Source: Phaeosaccion multiseriatum (taxonomy: Eukaryota; Ochrophyta, other classes). From it: 64,000 nucleotides of DNA. The DNA lies in contig OZ218952.1 of the NCBI GenBank assembly GCA_965112735.1, positions 2,232,001 to 2,296,000 of the forward strand, read 5' to 3'. This document shows positions 24,594 to 41,584 of the stretch, one piece after another (within the stretch, counting starts at the first letter, position 1; the number at the start of each line of letters is the position of its first letter). The translations under genes were made by a program, and so were the position numbers. The notes below the pieces were generated by a model. The model ran no database searches and was not told the DNA's origin. It saw only the letters and a list, made by a program, of their open reading frames with translations.

Positions 24594-27500
24594 CTAACCC
24601 GTCTCACCGCCGTTGACCCCCTTCCACTCTCTCTTCGGACCCTCTCTCTCAAACCCCATCCCTTCTCTAACCTTGAGAGGGTTGCGTGTCGGCTGCGGCT
24701 TGAGGAAGATGTAGCTCCTTTGCATGCGATGCACCACCGCCAGCTGCTGCTGCACCGACATGGCCCCGCCCACAAGGTCCTTCACGTCCTCGTCCAAACC
24801 CCTCTTGGTTTGCCTGCTGAAGCGGTTGGAATTCAGCAACAGATTCTGATGCATGTCGTAGAGGATCAGCACCAGGCTGCCGTACTCACGCGCGCTGAGC
24901 GAGGTCTGCCCCTGCCTCTGCCCCTGCTCTTGCCCCTGCCCTCCACCCTCCCCCACAGGAACGACGGTACCGCTCCCTCCGCTTCCCCCCGGTCTAAAGT
25001 GGAAGCTTCTCGAGCTGGTGAGGAGGCGCTCCACCTCTCTCAGCGACGCTCGCACGGCCATGTGCACCCGAGCAGTGGTGTCCAGGCGCCGTGAGGTGAT
25101 GGCGAAGAAGACATTCTTGCAAACCAGAACAAGACAGGCCCCCACCACGAGGGCGGGAAAGACCGCCATGAGTTGCAAGTTCACCTGAGTGTTGAGGAGT
25201 GGGAATGGGGTAGTGGGCCGGGTGAGTAGTAGGGCAGCGGGTAGTGTGGGGTTTGTAGTGGATGGTGAGAGGATGGTGGTGCATGGCACAGCGGATGGCA
25301 TTGGATGGTAGTGGATAGGCGGGGGGAGTAGTGAATGGCAGTGGATGGTACAGTGATACCTGATTGGCGTGGTACAAGTCGTCGATGGCCTCCATAGCCA
25401 CCATGAGCTCCTTCTTGATGAACTGCACCTGCTCTCATCGTCCGGGGGGAGGACGGAGGGAGGAGTGGGCGACGGGCGTGGGGAGAAAGGGAGAGAAAGA
25501 GAGCGAGAGAGAGAGGAGAATTAAGAGGGGAAGGAGAGGTTAGCCAACCAATCAATCCATTCCACGAGGCGAGGCAAGCAAAAGCACCATGGAGGGAGGG
25601 GACTGCGAAAGGCAGTCAGTCAGTCAGTCAGTCAGTCAGTCAGTCAAGTGTCGGTGGGCGGAGACTCCTACTGGTCTCTCTCTCTCTCTCTCTCCCTCGC
25701 TCTCCCGCTCCCGCTGTACATCTCCTGCGCTCCGTGCGACGCTGTAGGCATCTATCGATCCGCTCTTTCGCATGTGAAGCAGTCAGTCTTGGACGCGACG
25801 GACTACCTAGAGACTTAAACATGTTCCCTCCCCCCCCTCCCGTGCCCCTCCCTCAGCACGCACACACACCCGCACGCGCACACACACGCACGCACGCACG
25901 CACGCAGGAACGAACCTGGATGAGCATATTGCGAACAATCTTGCCCCTGAGAAGGTTCTTGATGGCCTGGGGAGTGTCCCGCTCGTACTGCCGGCGCAGA
26001 ACAAGGGGGTGAGAGGGAGAGGGAGAGAGAAGGAGCGGGGGGGGGGGGGAGAGGCCCAGCAGAGCGAGAGGCCAAATGCCCCGCGGGGAAGAAGAGTGGA
26101 CGAGACAGCAGGACAAGTCAATCGGTCAGTCAGACAGTGAAGTTAGCCAGTCAAGTCAGCCAGTCAGTCAGTCAGCCAGCCAGCCAGCCAGCCAGCCAGC
26201 AAGCCACTCAGTCAGCCAACCAGTCAACCATGCATTGTCGCCTGCACCCCCCCTCCCTCTCACCTCTCTGGACACGAAGGTCATGTCCATATCCTTAGCC
26301 CGGCGCTCCCGATCCTCCTCCTTCATGTCTGTGGCCAGGGGATGGAGGGATCAAGTTTCAGGTTCAGTTTCGGTGTCAGTGGGAGTAGACACTATAGCAT
26401 CCATCACAAGGAGGGGATGGAGGGGATCAGAAGCGAGCCCCCCTCCCCCTTCCCGGACACACACAGACACTGGGGAAGACGCACTGCACTAGCCTAGCCT
26501 TGTACTCACTCGGCTCTGTGTCCCGCATGTAATCACTCAGCATGGTCTCTAGGGTCTGGTCCAGGAGGGAGGCGGGAGAAGAGAGGAAGAGAGAGAGAGA
26601 CAAAGAGAAGGATCAGATCTCCTTGCATCGAACACCTGGGAGCAGAGCAGAGCAGACAAGCACCGCCACTGCTCACCGATTCAGCACCAGCACACGGGCA
26701 GCGCGGCGCGAAAGTCCGCCGTTCGCCAGGTATCTACAGTCAACCCCGCCACCAGCCCCGCTCATCGCCTCTTACTCCAACCCCCTCCTCCCTCCTCCCC
26801 CCTCTCCTCTCGCCCCACTCTCCCTCACCTGTTTGGCGTCAACAACGGCTTCCTTGTCCATGAGCTGCTCTCTCTGGCGGAAGAGCACACCCTGCACAAT
26901 GGCCTTGGACGGCTCCCTGTGCACCATCAAAAGCAGTTGGTGATACAGCAACAGCAGCAGCACCAGCACCAGCAGTGGAGAGAGAGTGTGTTTGGCTTTA
27001 GCAGCAAGGAAGGGAGAAAACGGGGGGCATGCCCTTTCACGTGATTCCACCCCATCCCGTTCCATTCAGTATCGGAAAGGAAAAGAGGTGGGCACGACAC
27101 GACACACTCCACTCATTCTCCCTCTCACACACATACACACACACTCCACTCATTCTCCCTCTCTCATTACTCACTCATTCACTCCTTCACTCACTGACTC
27201 ACCACAACTGTTCCTCCCAGAAGATCTTGAGGCCCTTCCTGGCCGCCCAGTACGTGGCCTTGAGCTCGCTCCAATTGTCTTTCACCTCTGCCCCGGCCTT
27301 GACCGTGAGGGGAAGCAGAGCAGTGAGGAGCAGAAACTTGCCTGCCTTCTTCTGCGGGGGCTTCCACGCACCCGCTTGTGTGATGGCTCTATTGTGATGG
27401 CCCCTCTGGGCTCTGGGGAAGGTGGCCACGCTTTTGGCTCTTATGCTCAGCCGTCGGGCATAGGCCAAGTGGGTGTCGTCGGCCCGCGGCATCCACGGGG

Positions 27501-30500
27501 CATGGTCTACGGCCTCCCCTGCCACCCCTTCTCCTCCTCCTCGCTCACTGCGCTGGGAGCTCTTGCTGCTCCCCTCCTCTTCACTCGAGGCGGCGGTGGT
27601 GGTTGTGGCGGTGTTAATATTGCTCGTGCTGACGCCGCCGCGGCTGCTGCTGCTGCTGCTGTTGCTACTATTGCGAACCCTCTCCTTCCTGCCCCCGTTT
27701 CTGCCAGCGTTGCGGCCATCTCCCCTATCGTTCCTGCTCCTTTTACTGGCATTCTCTCTCGGTCGGCGGCCATCCGCAGCCAGCTCTTCCTCCTCCTCCT
27801 CCTCCTCCTCCTCCTCCTCCTCCTCCTCCTCCTCCTCCTCCTCCTCCTCCTCCTCCTCCCCCCGTCCTTCGATGAGTACCATACCCACGCCCCCCCCGTC
27901 ATGAGCTGCTACGCCCACCCCTCCCTCCTCTCCCTCCCCCTCCTCCACCTCCATCCTCTCTTCCTCCTCCCTTCTTAGCAGGCTCTGCAAAAAGTGCTTG
28001 AACCCGGCAACATCATCACTCTCCTCCACAGCCGTTCCAAGCCCTCCAGCTCCAGCAGCTCCAGTAAGCGCCGCAACATCCTCTGCATCGATACCCCCGG
28101 CTTGTTGTCCTTCCCCCCACCGCCGCCCGAAGGTGACGGCATCAGCGAGACTCATTCTTCCACCACCCCGAAAGGCCGCCGCGGTTTCCGCATCCACGTC
28201 ATCATCCCCCTCGTTGTTGGGGCTGTTTGGGCTGTTTGGCTTATGTTCGCCTCCCTCCCGTCTCCCCTCTGACGCGCTGCTAAGGCTAACCTCTACTCCA
28301 ATGGCACCACCACCAACAAGAGGCGGCGCCGAGGCAGGAGGTGGTTTGGCTGCTGCTTCTTCTCCTCCTCCTCCTCCTCCTGCTCCTAAGCCCCCTCCTG
28401 CTCCACGCTCATCAGACACATCTTGATTCTTCGCACCCTCTGCAACAATGCTGCTTGGTGCAGCAGAAGTCACAACAACTTCGCCTTCCGGCAGTGGACC
28501 CAAGCCCGCCTCAAGCCCCTCTCCGTCTCCTCCTCCCCTCCCCGCTCCTCCTGTGGTCCGTACCTCGGACAGTTTCCCGCTATACACCTCCCCTAGCGCC
28601 TGCGTCATCATATCGAGGGCGCGGCCTACCCACCAATCGAGTTCTGGGGAGCCTGATCCCCACTGCTCAGTTACAACCCACGCCTGAACAAAGGAGTAGA
28701 AAACAACAACAACAACAGCAACAACAACAACAACAACAGCAGCAGCAACAAGGCAGGCCACTGTCAGTCAGTAGTCCGGGACATATCCAAAGGCCATATT
28801 GTGGTCCCTCAATCGTTGCCCATGTACACACACACACTTTCCCTCCCTTCCAGCGAGGTAGACATGTACACACTTGTCTACCCTTAGCTGCCGCATTTGA
28901 TGTGATCCCTCCCCTTCCCTTCCCTTCCCTTCCCTCCCTACCTCCTTCCCTCCCTCCTTCCCTCCCTCCCTCCTTCCCTCCTTCCCTCCCTCCCTCCCTC
29001 CTTCCCTCCTTCCCTCCCTCCCTCCCTCCTTCCCTCCCTACCTCCGTGTCGGCGGCTCTCCCCTGCAGGGGTGCATGCATGTCCGGCCGCTCCAGCAAGT
29101 GTTTCTCAATGGTGCCCAGTTGATGAAGCTCCTTCTGTAGCAGCATCTCCAGCAGCGCGATAAGCTCATCGTCGGCAGCGAGGGCCAGGGCCTTGCCTCC
29201 GAGGGGAGACTGACGCTCGAGAGCTCCGAGAAGGGCAGAGCGCACGAAGGTCATGCGTGCATGGCGGCTCTTGCGTTCCTGATGATGCGAGGGGGGGGGA
29301 GGGGTGGTGGAGGAGGAGGGGTAGGGGAGGGGGGCGGTGAGGAGGGGGTTTTGCACTGGCAATTTCATGCCCGAGGAGGACGGTAGCACACAATGTCCAA
29401 CTCTCATGGCTACTCATGAGGACGCCGATGACTGCTACACTACACACCACACATCACACCAAACACACACACCCACACGCGCACACACACGCACACACAC
29501 ACATACACACACATACATGCACACACGCACACACACACCTCTACCCACGTACCTTCCAAAAGACGAGCAAGTGCTGCACCTCCGTGGCCGAGTGCAGAAG
29601 CGCATCCCTCAACACTCTTAGGCACGCATCCGCCATGCGTGCCTGAACAATGGTCAGCGCCGCCTCCACGAGCTCGACGTGCGGACTCCCCGCCGGCAAG
29701 GCGAGCTGCTCTTTGAGCTTGTGGTGGGCCTGGGCAAGGCGAGAGAGGCCAGCGCCGAGGTCTTCTACATAGAGCTGTCTGCGGTGGGGTTTGCAGCGCA
29801 TCTGTAGCACGGAGGAGACCGTCTCCTTCACGTCAGCCCAATACGCCTAAGGTTTGGTTTGGAGGTTATGGAGAGCTGTAGTGAGGCAGTACGCCAAAGG
29901 TTGGGTTTGGAGACGTTGGAGGGCTGTTGTTGTACAGGGTTTGTTTACTCGATGTGTCTCGGGTTTGTTTGCGTTTTAGTTTTGGTGTGTGTTTGGTTTG
30001 GTCTGGAGGGGTAGGTAGGGTGGGCTGAGGTGGGTCTTGCGGGTCGTTGGGTAGGTTATACGCCCCTCCTGACCTTGCCCCTTCGCCCCCCCTGCCTAGC
30101 CTTGCCCCATACACCCATACGCCTGCCTGCCTGTCCCACTCACCATGACCATACGCACGGAGCCCGGCTGCTCCAACTCCGGTGCCTTGAGTTTTTCCAG
30201 GTCCAGCAGCAAAGAGCACCCCTCCAGCTCCAGCACGGTGCCTCTTGACTGGTACAGCTTGTCGCCACCGTCCAGGTTGATGTCTCTGTCAGTGAGGGAA
30301 GGGAGTGAGTGAGTGAGTGAGAGAGCGGCGGAGGGCGGAAGGCTCAGGAGGGTGGGACGCTAGAGATGATAAGAGCATGTGTGGAGGAAGGAGTAACGGT
30401 TTCTTGAGTACGACGCACGGGTGCCGGAGCAAAACATTTACGTAAACTCCTGCTGCTTCTGCTTCTCCGTGAACACGCATCCGCCATCGATACGATATCA

Positions 30501-31629
30501 TCACCCCCCCCCCCCCGTGACCCATATACCACCATGACCCTTGCACCGCACCACCGACTCACTGTGTGGACAGGATATTCCTCGTGAGCTTAGCGGCAAT
30601 GTTCCTGGCAAAGCGGATCATGTTGAGGCCCAGCAGGCTCAGCAAGGCCTTGCGCTTCCAGCGATATCGCATCCAGTGGCTCGTGAACACAGCGCTCTTC
30701 CAGATGAGGGAGGTGGTGTCCCTGGCCCTCCCCTGCACCACGGTGAAGTACGTCTCTATAAAGAGCCGCATGCCAGACGCGGTCTCTGAGCCCTGCAAGA
30801 CCCCACTTGAAGAGGAGGAGGACGAGGAGGAAGAGGAGGAGGAACCGCTTCTTCCGTCGCCTACTGCGGAGGGGACTGCCCCCTCTTCCCCCTTTGCCTC
30901 GCCCTCTCGTCGCCGCTTCTTCCAGCTCCTCCACATCCTCCAGTGAGGAGGCAAATCATCGTCGTCGCCAACGCTGTCCTCGTTGGCGTCTTTGGTATCG
31001 CTGCTTGCCCCACCCTCTTCCTCGCGCTCCTCCTGCCCCCCCCCGAATGGATTGAGACCCCTTGGGAGGCCGCGGAAAGGGAAAGGAGGAACGGTGCCCA
31101 TTGCAAGCCCTGCCGCCTTCCTCCTCCCCCGCCTCTTCCCTCGACTGCGGCCATTGCCCTGAAGCTGCTGTTCCTGCTGCTGCGGCCTCATCGACAAGGA
31201 GCCAGGTCGCGATGGAGCACTGCGGCGTTGGTTCCGCGTGACAGACAGGCGCGCCGGAGCAACAGCAGTACCAGTCCCTGCAGTCGCTTCCCCGCCTGGT
31301 CTCAGCCCTTCCGCCCGCGTTGTGGCCCTCTCTCGTCGCGAGCCTGCTACGTCTTTCGCCGTCGTCGTCGCTACACGGTGTCCGACTCCTCCGTGCCGAA
31401 GGGAAGCGGCTGCTGCTCCAGTGCTTTTGCATAGAAGAAGGAGAAAAGCGGCGCCAGTCCAAGGCGCCGAAGGCCCGTCGCTATCCCAGTGGGGAGTAGC
31501 GTAATCCGTCCTCCTCCTTCTCCTCCCCTTTGTCTCCATCCTTGGGGGCCTAAGGAGATTGGCACAGAGGAGAATCAGCAGCACGCAGCAGCACAGCAGG
31601 AGGAAGAAAGCAAGCCGAGCTTTCCACAC
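24594..31629 (-). CDS. NCA2/DGS1-like mitochondrial membrane protein
   Basis: Eleven exons join in phase into about 1383 residues: 31629-30563, 30285-30144, 29846-29553, 29278-29042, 28683-27203, 26916-26829, 26555-26510, 26328-26264, 25987-25916, 25428-25360 and 25184-24594. The diagnostic C-terminal part matches NCA2 (yeast nuclear control of ATPase 2; DGS1 in plants), a mitochondrial outer-membrane protein: FWEEQLWEPSKAIVQGVLF, DAKQTLETMLSDYMRD, YERDTPQAIKNLLRGKIVRN, MLIQVQFIKKELMVAMEAID, then the membrane segment LQLMAVFPALVVGACLVLV and REYGSLVLILYDMHQNLLL. The N-terminus has a hydrophobic segment, FFLLLCCCVLLILLCANLL. Two large low-complexity insertions are present: Arg/Ser-rich in the first exon and a poly-Glu run in the fifth. 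In plants DGS1 links to galactolipid synthesis and in yeast NCA2 to expression of mitochondrial ATP synthase subunits. Which role applies here is unknown. Confidence 0.8.
25616..25646. repeat. (CAGT)n tetranucleotide repeat in an intron
   Basis: Seven to eight copies of CAGT lie in the intron of the NCA2-like gene between exons 9 and 10. A related CAGT/CAGC-rich tract occurs in the preceding intron at about 26140-26230. Confidence 0.85.
27780..27860 (-). repeat. (TCC)n coding repeat (poly-Glu in the NCA2-like gene)
   Basis: About 25 CTC/TCC triplets on the + strand encode an uninterrupted run of more than 20 Glu residues on the minus strand, in exon 5 of the NCA2-like gene. It lies in a region with no conserved blocks. 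Confidence 0.9.
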
Positions 31630-31805
31630 AAGGCAGCGTTTTTACAGCTGCAACAGATGAAAAAAAAAAAAAAGAGAGAGAAACCGATGCCCAATTTGTG
31701 GTACCCAAGCTCGGGGTTTATCGTTTTCCGCGATCTTACCGCCTGCCGATCGATTCGATTCCTTGCCCCACAAGTTACAGTCCTCTTCACAGGAGATCAA
31801 AGACC
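31630..31805. promoter_or_regulatory. Compact divergent promoter (NCA2-like and FMRP-like genes)
   Basis: Only about 176 bp separate the two start codons, so the genes very probably share a bidirectional promoter. It holds a poly-A run of 13 at about 31659-31672 and an AT-richer block at about 31690-31780. No TATA box is obvious. Confidence 0.5.
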
Positions 31806-32027
31806 ATGGATGGGGTGGGAGATAGCAGCACAGCAGCTCAGAACACTAGCGAACGCCCTTCAATCACGTCTGCTTCGGCTGGAGTGGCTGGGACCAAAGT
31901 GTTGAAGGACGAAAGCTCGGCGTCTCAGCAAATACCTGCTCTTGCTGAGAGTGAGACGAAAGCTCCGAAGTCCTCCGTGTCATCGCCTCCTCAAAGCGAA
32001 GACGTTGACAGCGGTAGCAAGGGCAAG

Positions 32028-32058
<31 letters not shown>

Positions 32059-32995
32059 GTGGGGTTGACATCAAGCCCAAGTCCGCCGCGGGGGGGGGAG
32101 AAACGGTCCCTTCAAGTAAAACCACAAGATCCACAGATACGACAAAGGCTGCAGACATGCCTTCTTCTAGCTCTACCACCGCAGCGACCCCAGCCAGTAC
32201 AACATCTGCCGCAGCAACCACCACCACCACCCCCACCACCACCGCTCGGAAAGGCAACAAGAGAGGTGATATTGCAAAAGACATTAAGGACGTTCTCGCA
32301 GATATCAACCTTGGGCTCTCGCAGCCCCTGAAGCAGGATCTGCCGCAAACTGACAAGACGCAGGCGAAGGGTGCGGAGGGGTCGGCCGAGGGGCAGCCTC
32401 AAGGTATGGCCCACACCGGCGAGAGGCAGCAAGAGGGCGGCCAGCACACCGCCCCCCTGCAAAAGAAGAAAGAGACTCAGCCGAACAAGAGCCCACCTAT
32501 AGCCAAAAACTCTGCGCGCTCCGGCGGTGCCCCAGTCACCACCAATGCGCCAACGGACGATGCGCCAAATAGGAGCAGCCGAGCAGGGAGGGGCAAGGGT
32601 AGGGGCAAGGGCAAAGCAGGGGGAGGGGGGGCAGAAGGCAACGCAGGCAGCCAGACCAGTATGACTGCTGCCAAGCCTTTTGGATCAGCACCAGCAGCGA
32701 CTCCTCCACCCCCTCCCGCAGCTGCTACCGCATCATCATCATCCGCACCAGCGAAGAGGACTGGGGCGAAGCAGCCACAGGTGAATGACGGCATCCTCGC
32801 TTCCCAGCAAAAGCTTAAGGCTCTTATTATGGGCCCCGGTCAAAGCGTGAAGGCTCAACAAAAGGGCGCTGCCTCTGTCGATCCTACCTCCAAGCCTTCA
32901 CCACCACAGCAGCAGGTCCAGCAACAGCCTGACCAGAACAAGAAGCAGCAACAGCAGCAGCCAAGCAAACGGAAGCAGACTCAACCGAAGCAGAT

Positions 32996-33042
<47 letters not shown>

Positions 33043-33214
33043 CCCAGCAGCTCCAGCAGCCTCAGAGCAAAACTCAATCGAAGCAGACTCAACAGAAGCA
33101 GCAGCCCCGGCAGCAGCAGAGCAAAAGCCAACCGAAGCAGACTCAATCTACGCAGATGCTGCAGCAGCAGCAGCAGAGCAAGGGTCAGCGTGTTCAGCAA
33201 CCCCGGCAGCAGCC

Positions 33215-33286
<72 letters not shown>

Positions 33287-33323
33287 GCAACAACAACGGC
33301 AGGAGCTTCAGCAGCAGCAGCCT

Positions 33324-33358
<35 letters not shown>

Positions 33359-33467
33359 GCAACAGCAGCAGCGGCAACAGCAGCAGCGGCAACAGCAGCA
33401 ACCGAAGCAGACGCGGGAGCAGCCGCAGCAGCAGAGCAACAGCCAACGTGTACAGCAACCCGGACAG

Positions 33468-33501
<34 letters not shown>

Positions 33502-33708
33502 CCCGGCAACAGCAGAGCAGAAGTCAACCGCAGCGGATACAGCCACAACCGCAGCAACAGAGCAGGCAACAACCACCACCACCACAACAGCGACGGCAGC
33601 AACAGCCGCAGAGTATGCAAGTGCAAGCCTTGCCACTGCAACATTCTGGGTCGCTTCAGCAGCAGCCTTTACCTCTCCAGCCTTCCAACTTTCTGACAGG
33701 GGCCCCTC

Positions 33709-33746
<38 letters not shown>

Positions 33747-35980
33747 CTGGGGAGCATGGCAGTGGTGCAGAGCGTGAATGTTCCTCCTGAGCTGCACGCC
33801 TGGGCTTCTTACGACAATTCCCGCTTTGTGGAGGTTTTGAACAAGGTGCGTCCGATTGACCTGTGCAGTTTCTCTCTCTCTTGTTTCTCTCCCTCTCCCC
33901 CTCTCCCCCTCTCCCCCTCTCCCCCTCTCCCCCTCTCCCCCTCTCTCTCTCTCTGCCCTTGCTTGTGCACATATCGGGCTCTGATTCCTCTGTCTCTCAT
34001 CCTCGCCAACCTCAACCTCCCGCCCTCGGCCCCCTCCCCTCGACCGTCCCCCCCCCCCCACAGACCAAGCAAACGAGCGGCGTTTACAGTATGGAGGTAA
34101 AGGGGTACGCAACAGACCAGGACGGAGGAGGAGGAGGAGGAGGAGGAGGAGGAGGAGATGGCGGCCAATGGGTGAAGCAGATAGCCATCCTTGCCCGTGT
34201 GGAGAAGGATGCGGCGGTGGCTGTGAAAATGCTTGCTGCGCACATGAGGCACCAGAAGGACCTGCAGCGGGTGGAGGAGCGGCAGATGAAGCAGCAGCAG
34301 GACCTGTCGCACATTCAGAGCCAGCTCAGCAACGGGCTGAGGAGGAAGTTCAAGGTGCAGCCTGACTTTGTGGGGGCCATCATTGGGAAGGCAGGTGAGG
34401 GAGGGAGTTGAGGGAAGAAAGGATGGGAGAGAGTGGGTGAGTAAGGGAGGAAGGGAGGGAGGGGGTTGGGTGTGAGTGGGAAAGAAGGTGGAGGGCGGGT
34501 TGAGATGTGTGGGGCTCGACGCAGGAATATGGGCGGGGAGAGGGGAGGAGGGGGAGCACTTGGGTCCGTTTGGTGCAAAGGAAACAACGAAGACGAGCCA
34601 CAAAACTGAGGACAAGGTCTTTGTTGAGCCGATGACTGTCTCTTCCTCTAACCCAACCCCTTCATCCATACACCAGGCCCTGGACCCACCCTTGCTCCTT
34701 TCCCCCCTCTGCTTTCTTTTGTCCCCTCCATCTTTGCCTCCACCACGACATCCCACTGCCTTACTGCCCCACTGCCTTACTGCCCCACTACCTTACTGCC
34801 CCATTGCCTTACTGACCCACTGCCTTACTGCCCCACTGCCTTACTGCCCCACTGCCTTACTGCCCCACTGCCTTCCTGTCCCATTGCCTTACTGCCCCAC
34901 TGCCTGACTGCTGTTGTCCTAACGTTAGGCGAGCACATCAACCTTGTCGAGGCTCAGACGGGCTGCCAAGTGACTGTGGAGTCCTCCTCCGCACGAGGGG
35001 AGGCGTGGGTGCACATAGTGGGCCCCTCGAGCGAGGCGGTGGAGCAGGCGGTGGTAATGACGGACATGCAGGAGGAGCTGGTCGGGATCACGGCCCAGCA
35101 GTACCAGCTGCTGCGTGCGAGGGAGTCCGCTGGCAAGCTTCAGGTTAGTCAGTGTTGCATCGTGAGTGTGTGTGTGTTTGCTATGATTGATGAGTGAGTG
35201 AGTGAGTGAGTGAGTGAGTGAGGGTTTCAGTGCTGACCAGTGTGTGCGCGTTCCTCCTCAACGCGCGTTGTGCCATCGTCGCAGCCCCGCCCCCGCCCCC
35301 CCTTCTCCAACAACCCACTCAAAACGCCCCCCAACCTTCCTTCCTTCTGTCCTTCTCTCTTGCTCCTGTATACAACACAAACCAAACCAGACGTTACGCG
35401 AGGAAAGTAACTGCATCTTTGTACGAGTGGTCGACGGGTCACCAGAGAACAACCACAGCAGGGGTGTGCGTCTCGTGGGCTCCAGGCCGAGCGTGGACGA
35501 AGGCAAGTTGCTGCTGAGCATCTGCCTCGAGTATGTGGACCGCCAGATTGAGGAGGAGCAGAAGGAGCAGCAAGTGGCTCAGCAGCTGCGAGAGATACAG
35601 AGGGGAGACGGTATGCAGCGCAGGGGGGCGCGGGGCGGCAGCGGCGGCGGCGGAGGAGGAGGAGGGGGCGGAGGCAGAGCGAGCAGTGGCCGAGCCCGTG
35701 GTGGCGTGCATGTCCAGCATCAGCAGCATCAGCAGCAGCAACAGGAACAAGAACTGCCGCAGCCGCCGCCGCCACAGACCCAAGACCCGTACGGTGTCCA
35801 GCAACAGCAGCAGCACCAACAGCAGCAGCAGCAACAGCAGCAGCCGTATCAGGGCTGGCGGGGGCAGGACCCTTACGCGCACCTGCAGCAACAAGAGCAG
35901 CAACATCTGCAGCACGTCAAGCGGCAGCCGTACAGGCGTGGTCAGCAGCAAAGGGGAAGCGCAGGGCCTTCACATCCCCC

Positions 35981-36015
<35 letters not shown>

Positions 36016-36122
36016 CACCAGAAGAGACGCCGCCACCGCCGGAGACGTATCAGCAGCAGCAGCAGCAGCAGCAGCAGCGGCAGCAACCGAGGTCCTCGCG
36101 AAGGAGGAGGGGTGCCGCGTGA
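31806..36122 (+). CDS. FMRP/FXR-like multi-KH RNA-binding protein with polyQ region
   Basis: Four exons join in phase into about 1105 residues: 31806-33845, 34064-34394, 34929-35143 and 35391-36122. Residues 1 to about 650 are disordered: Ser/Thr/Lys-rich, then about 300 residues dominated by Gln with QQQ runs. From residue about 660 the order follows FMRP. A KH0-like segment (NVPPELHAWASYDNSRFVEV, GVYSMEVKGYA, VKQIAILARVEKDAAVAVKM) is followed by KH1 with an intact GxxG loop (FKVQPDFVGAIIGKAGEHIN, AWVHIVGPSSEAVEQAV). A KH2-like segment follows (ELVGITAQQYQLLRARESAG, CIFVRVVD, then RLVGSRPSVDEGKLLLSICL and EYVDRQIEEEQKEQ) in which GxxG is not preserved. The C-terminus has an RGG-like patch (RRGARGG, GRARGG) and more Gln. 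The N-terminal Tudor/Agenet pair of animal FMRP is absent. A role in mRNA binding, translation control or RNP granules is inferred from the family. Confidence 0.75.
32998..33530 (+). repeat. (CAG)n-rich polyglutamine-coding region
   Basis: Long CAG/CAA runs, the longest at about 33216-33298 and 33316-33400, encode polyQ tracts separated by short Lys/Ser/Pro/Arg-containing segments. Mixed CAG and CAA codons show that Gln itself, and not only DNA slippage, may be maintained. Antisense Leu-rich and Ala-rich frames over this stretch are artefacts. Confidence 0.92.
34750..34912. repeat. 16-bp tandem repeat in an intron of the FMRP-like gene
   Basis: The unit CCCCACTGCCTTACTG is repeated about ten times with single-base variants (CCCCACTACC, CCCCATTGCC, ACCCACTGCC). 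It lies in the pyrimidine-rich 3' half of the intron, ending about 16 bases before the acceptor at 34928. Confidence 0.9.
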
Positions 36123-36558
36123 TAATTGGTGAATGGTCGCTTGAAGGAACGACAGGCAGGAAGGCATACACACATGCTCACAGGGGAGGGGGGCAAGTTG
36201 TTGAGTGAGGGGCGTCCTTGTTTTACGGGGCTTCGGTGAACTGCTACCTGTTATGGGAAGGAAGGAAGGAAGGAAGGAAGTAAGGAAGGAAGAAAGAAAG
36301 GAAGGAGGAAGGAAGTGTGTGTTTAACTTTTTGTATGGTGCGCAATGTGTGGTTGTGGATGTGGAAGGCGTGTGTTGTGGATGTGGCAGGCTGTGCTGTG
36401 CTGTGGCAGTTACGATGGGATGGGACGGATGAATTCCTCTCTACATGTTTAATGACGCCTTGTGCGTCTGTGTATCTCTATCTTGAAACAAGACAAGGTG
36501 GATACTTCCTTTAATTAAAATTAATTAAAAAAACGAATTGTATGTACTATGTACTGTG
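36123..36558. other. Convergent 3' region with AT-rich palindrome
   Basis: The interval between the FMRP-like and MetRS stop codons holds a GGAA/GAAG microsatellite at about 36257-36310 and GTGTTGTGGATGTGG-type sequence. At 36510-36535 there is the AT-rich block TTTAATTAAAATTAATT followed by AAAAAAACGAATT, lying 24-48 bases past the MetRS stop. It is a candidate shared 3'-end processing element. Confidence 0.55.

Positions 36559-41584
<5,026 letters not shown>

Noticed and set aside
27507-28426. ORFs opposite NCA2-like exon 5 (both the + strand Ser/Pro-rich frames and a second minus Arg-rich frame)
   Set aside because: They are driven by the (TCC)n tract, while only one minus frame joins in phase to conserved NCA2 exons.
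32898-33972. Minus-strand Leu-rich and Ala-rich ORFs of 250-270 codons
   Set aside because: They are antisense frames of the CAG/CAA polyQ region of the FMRP-like gene.
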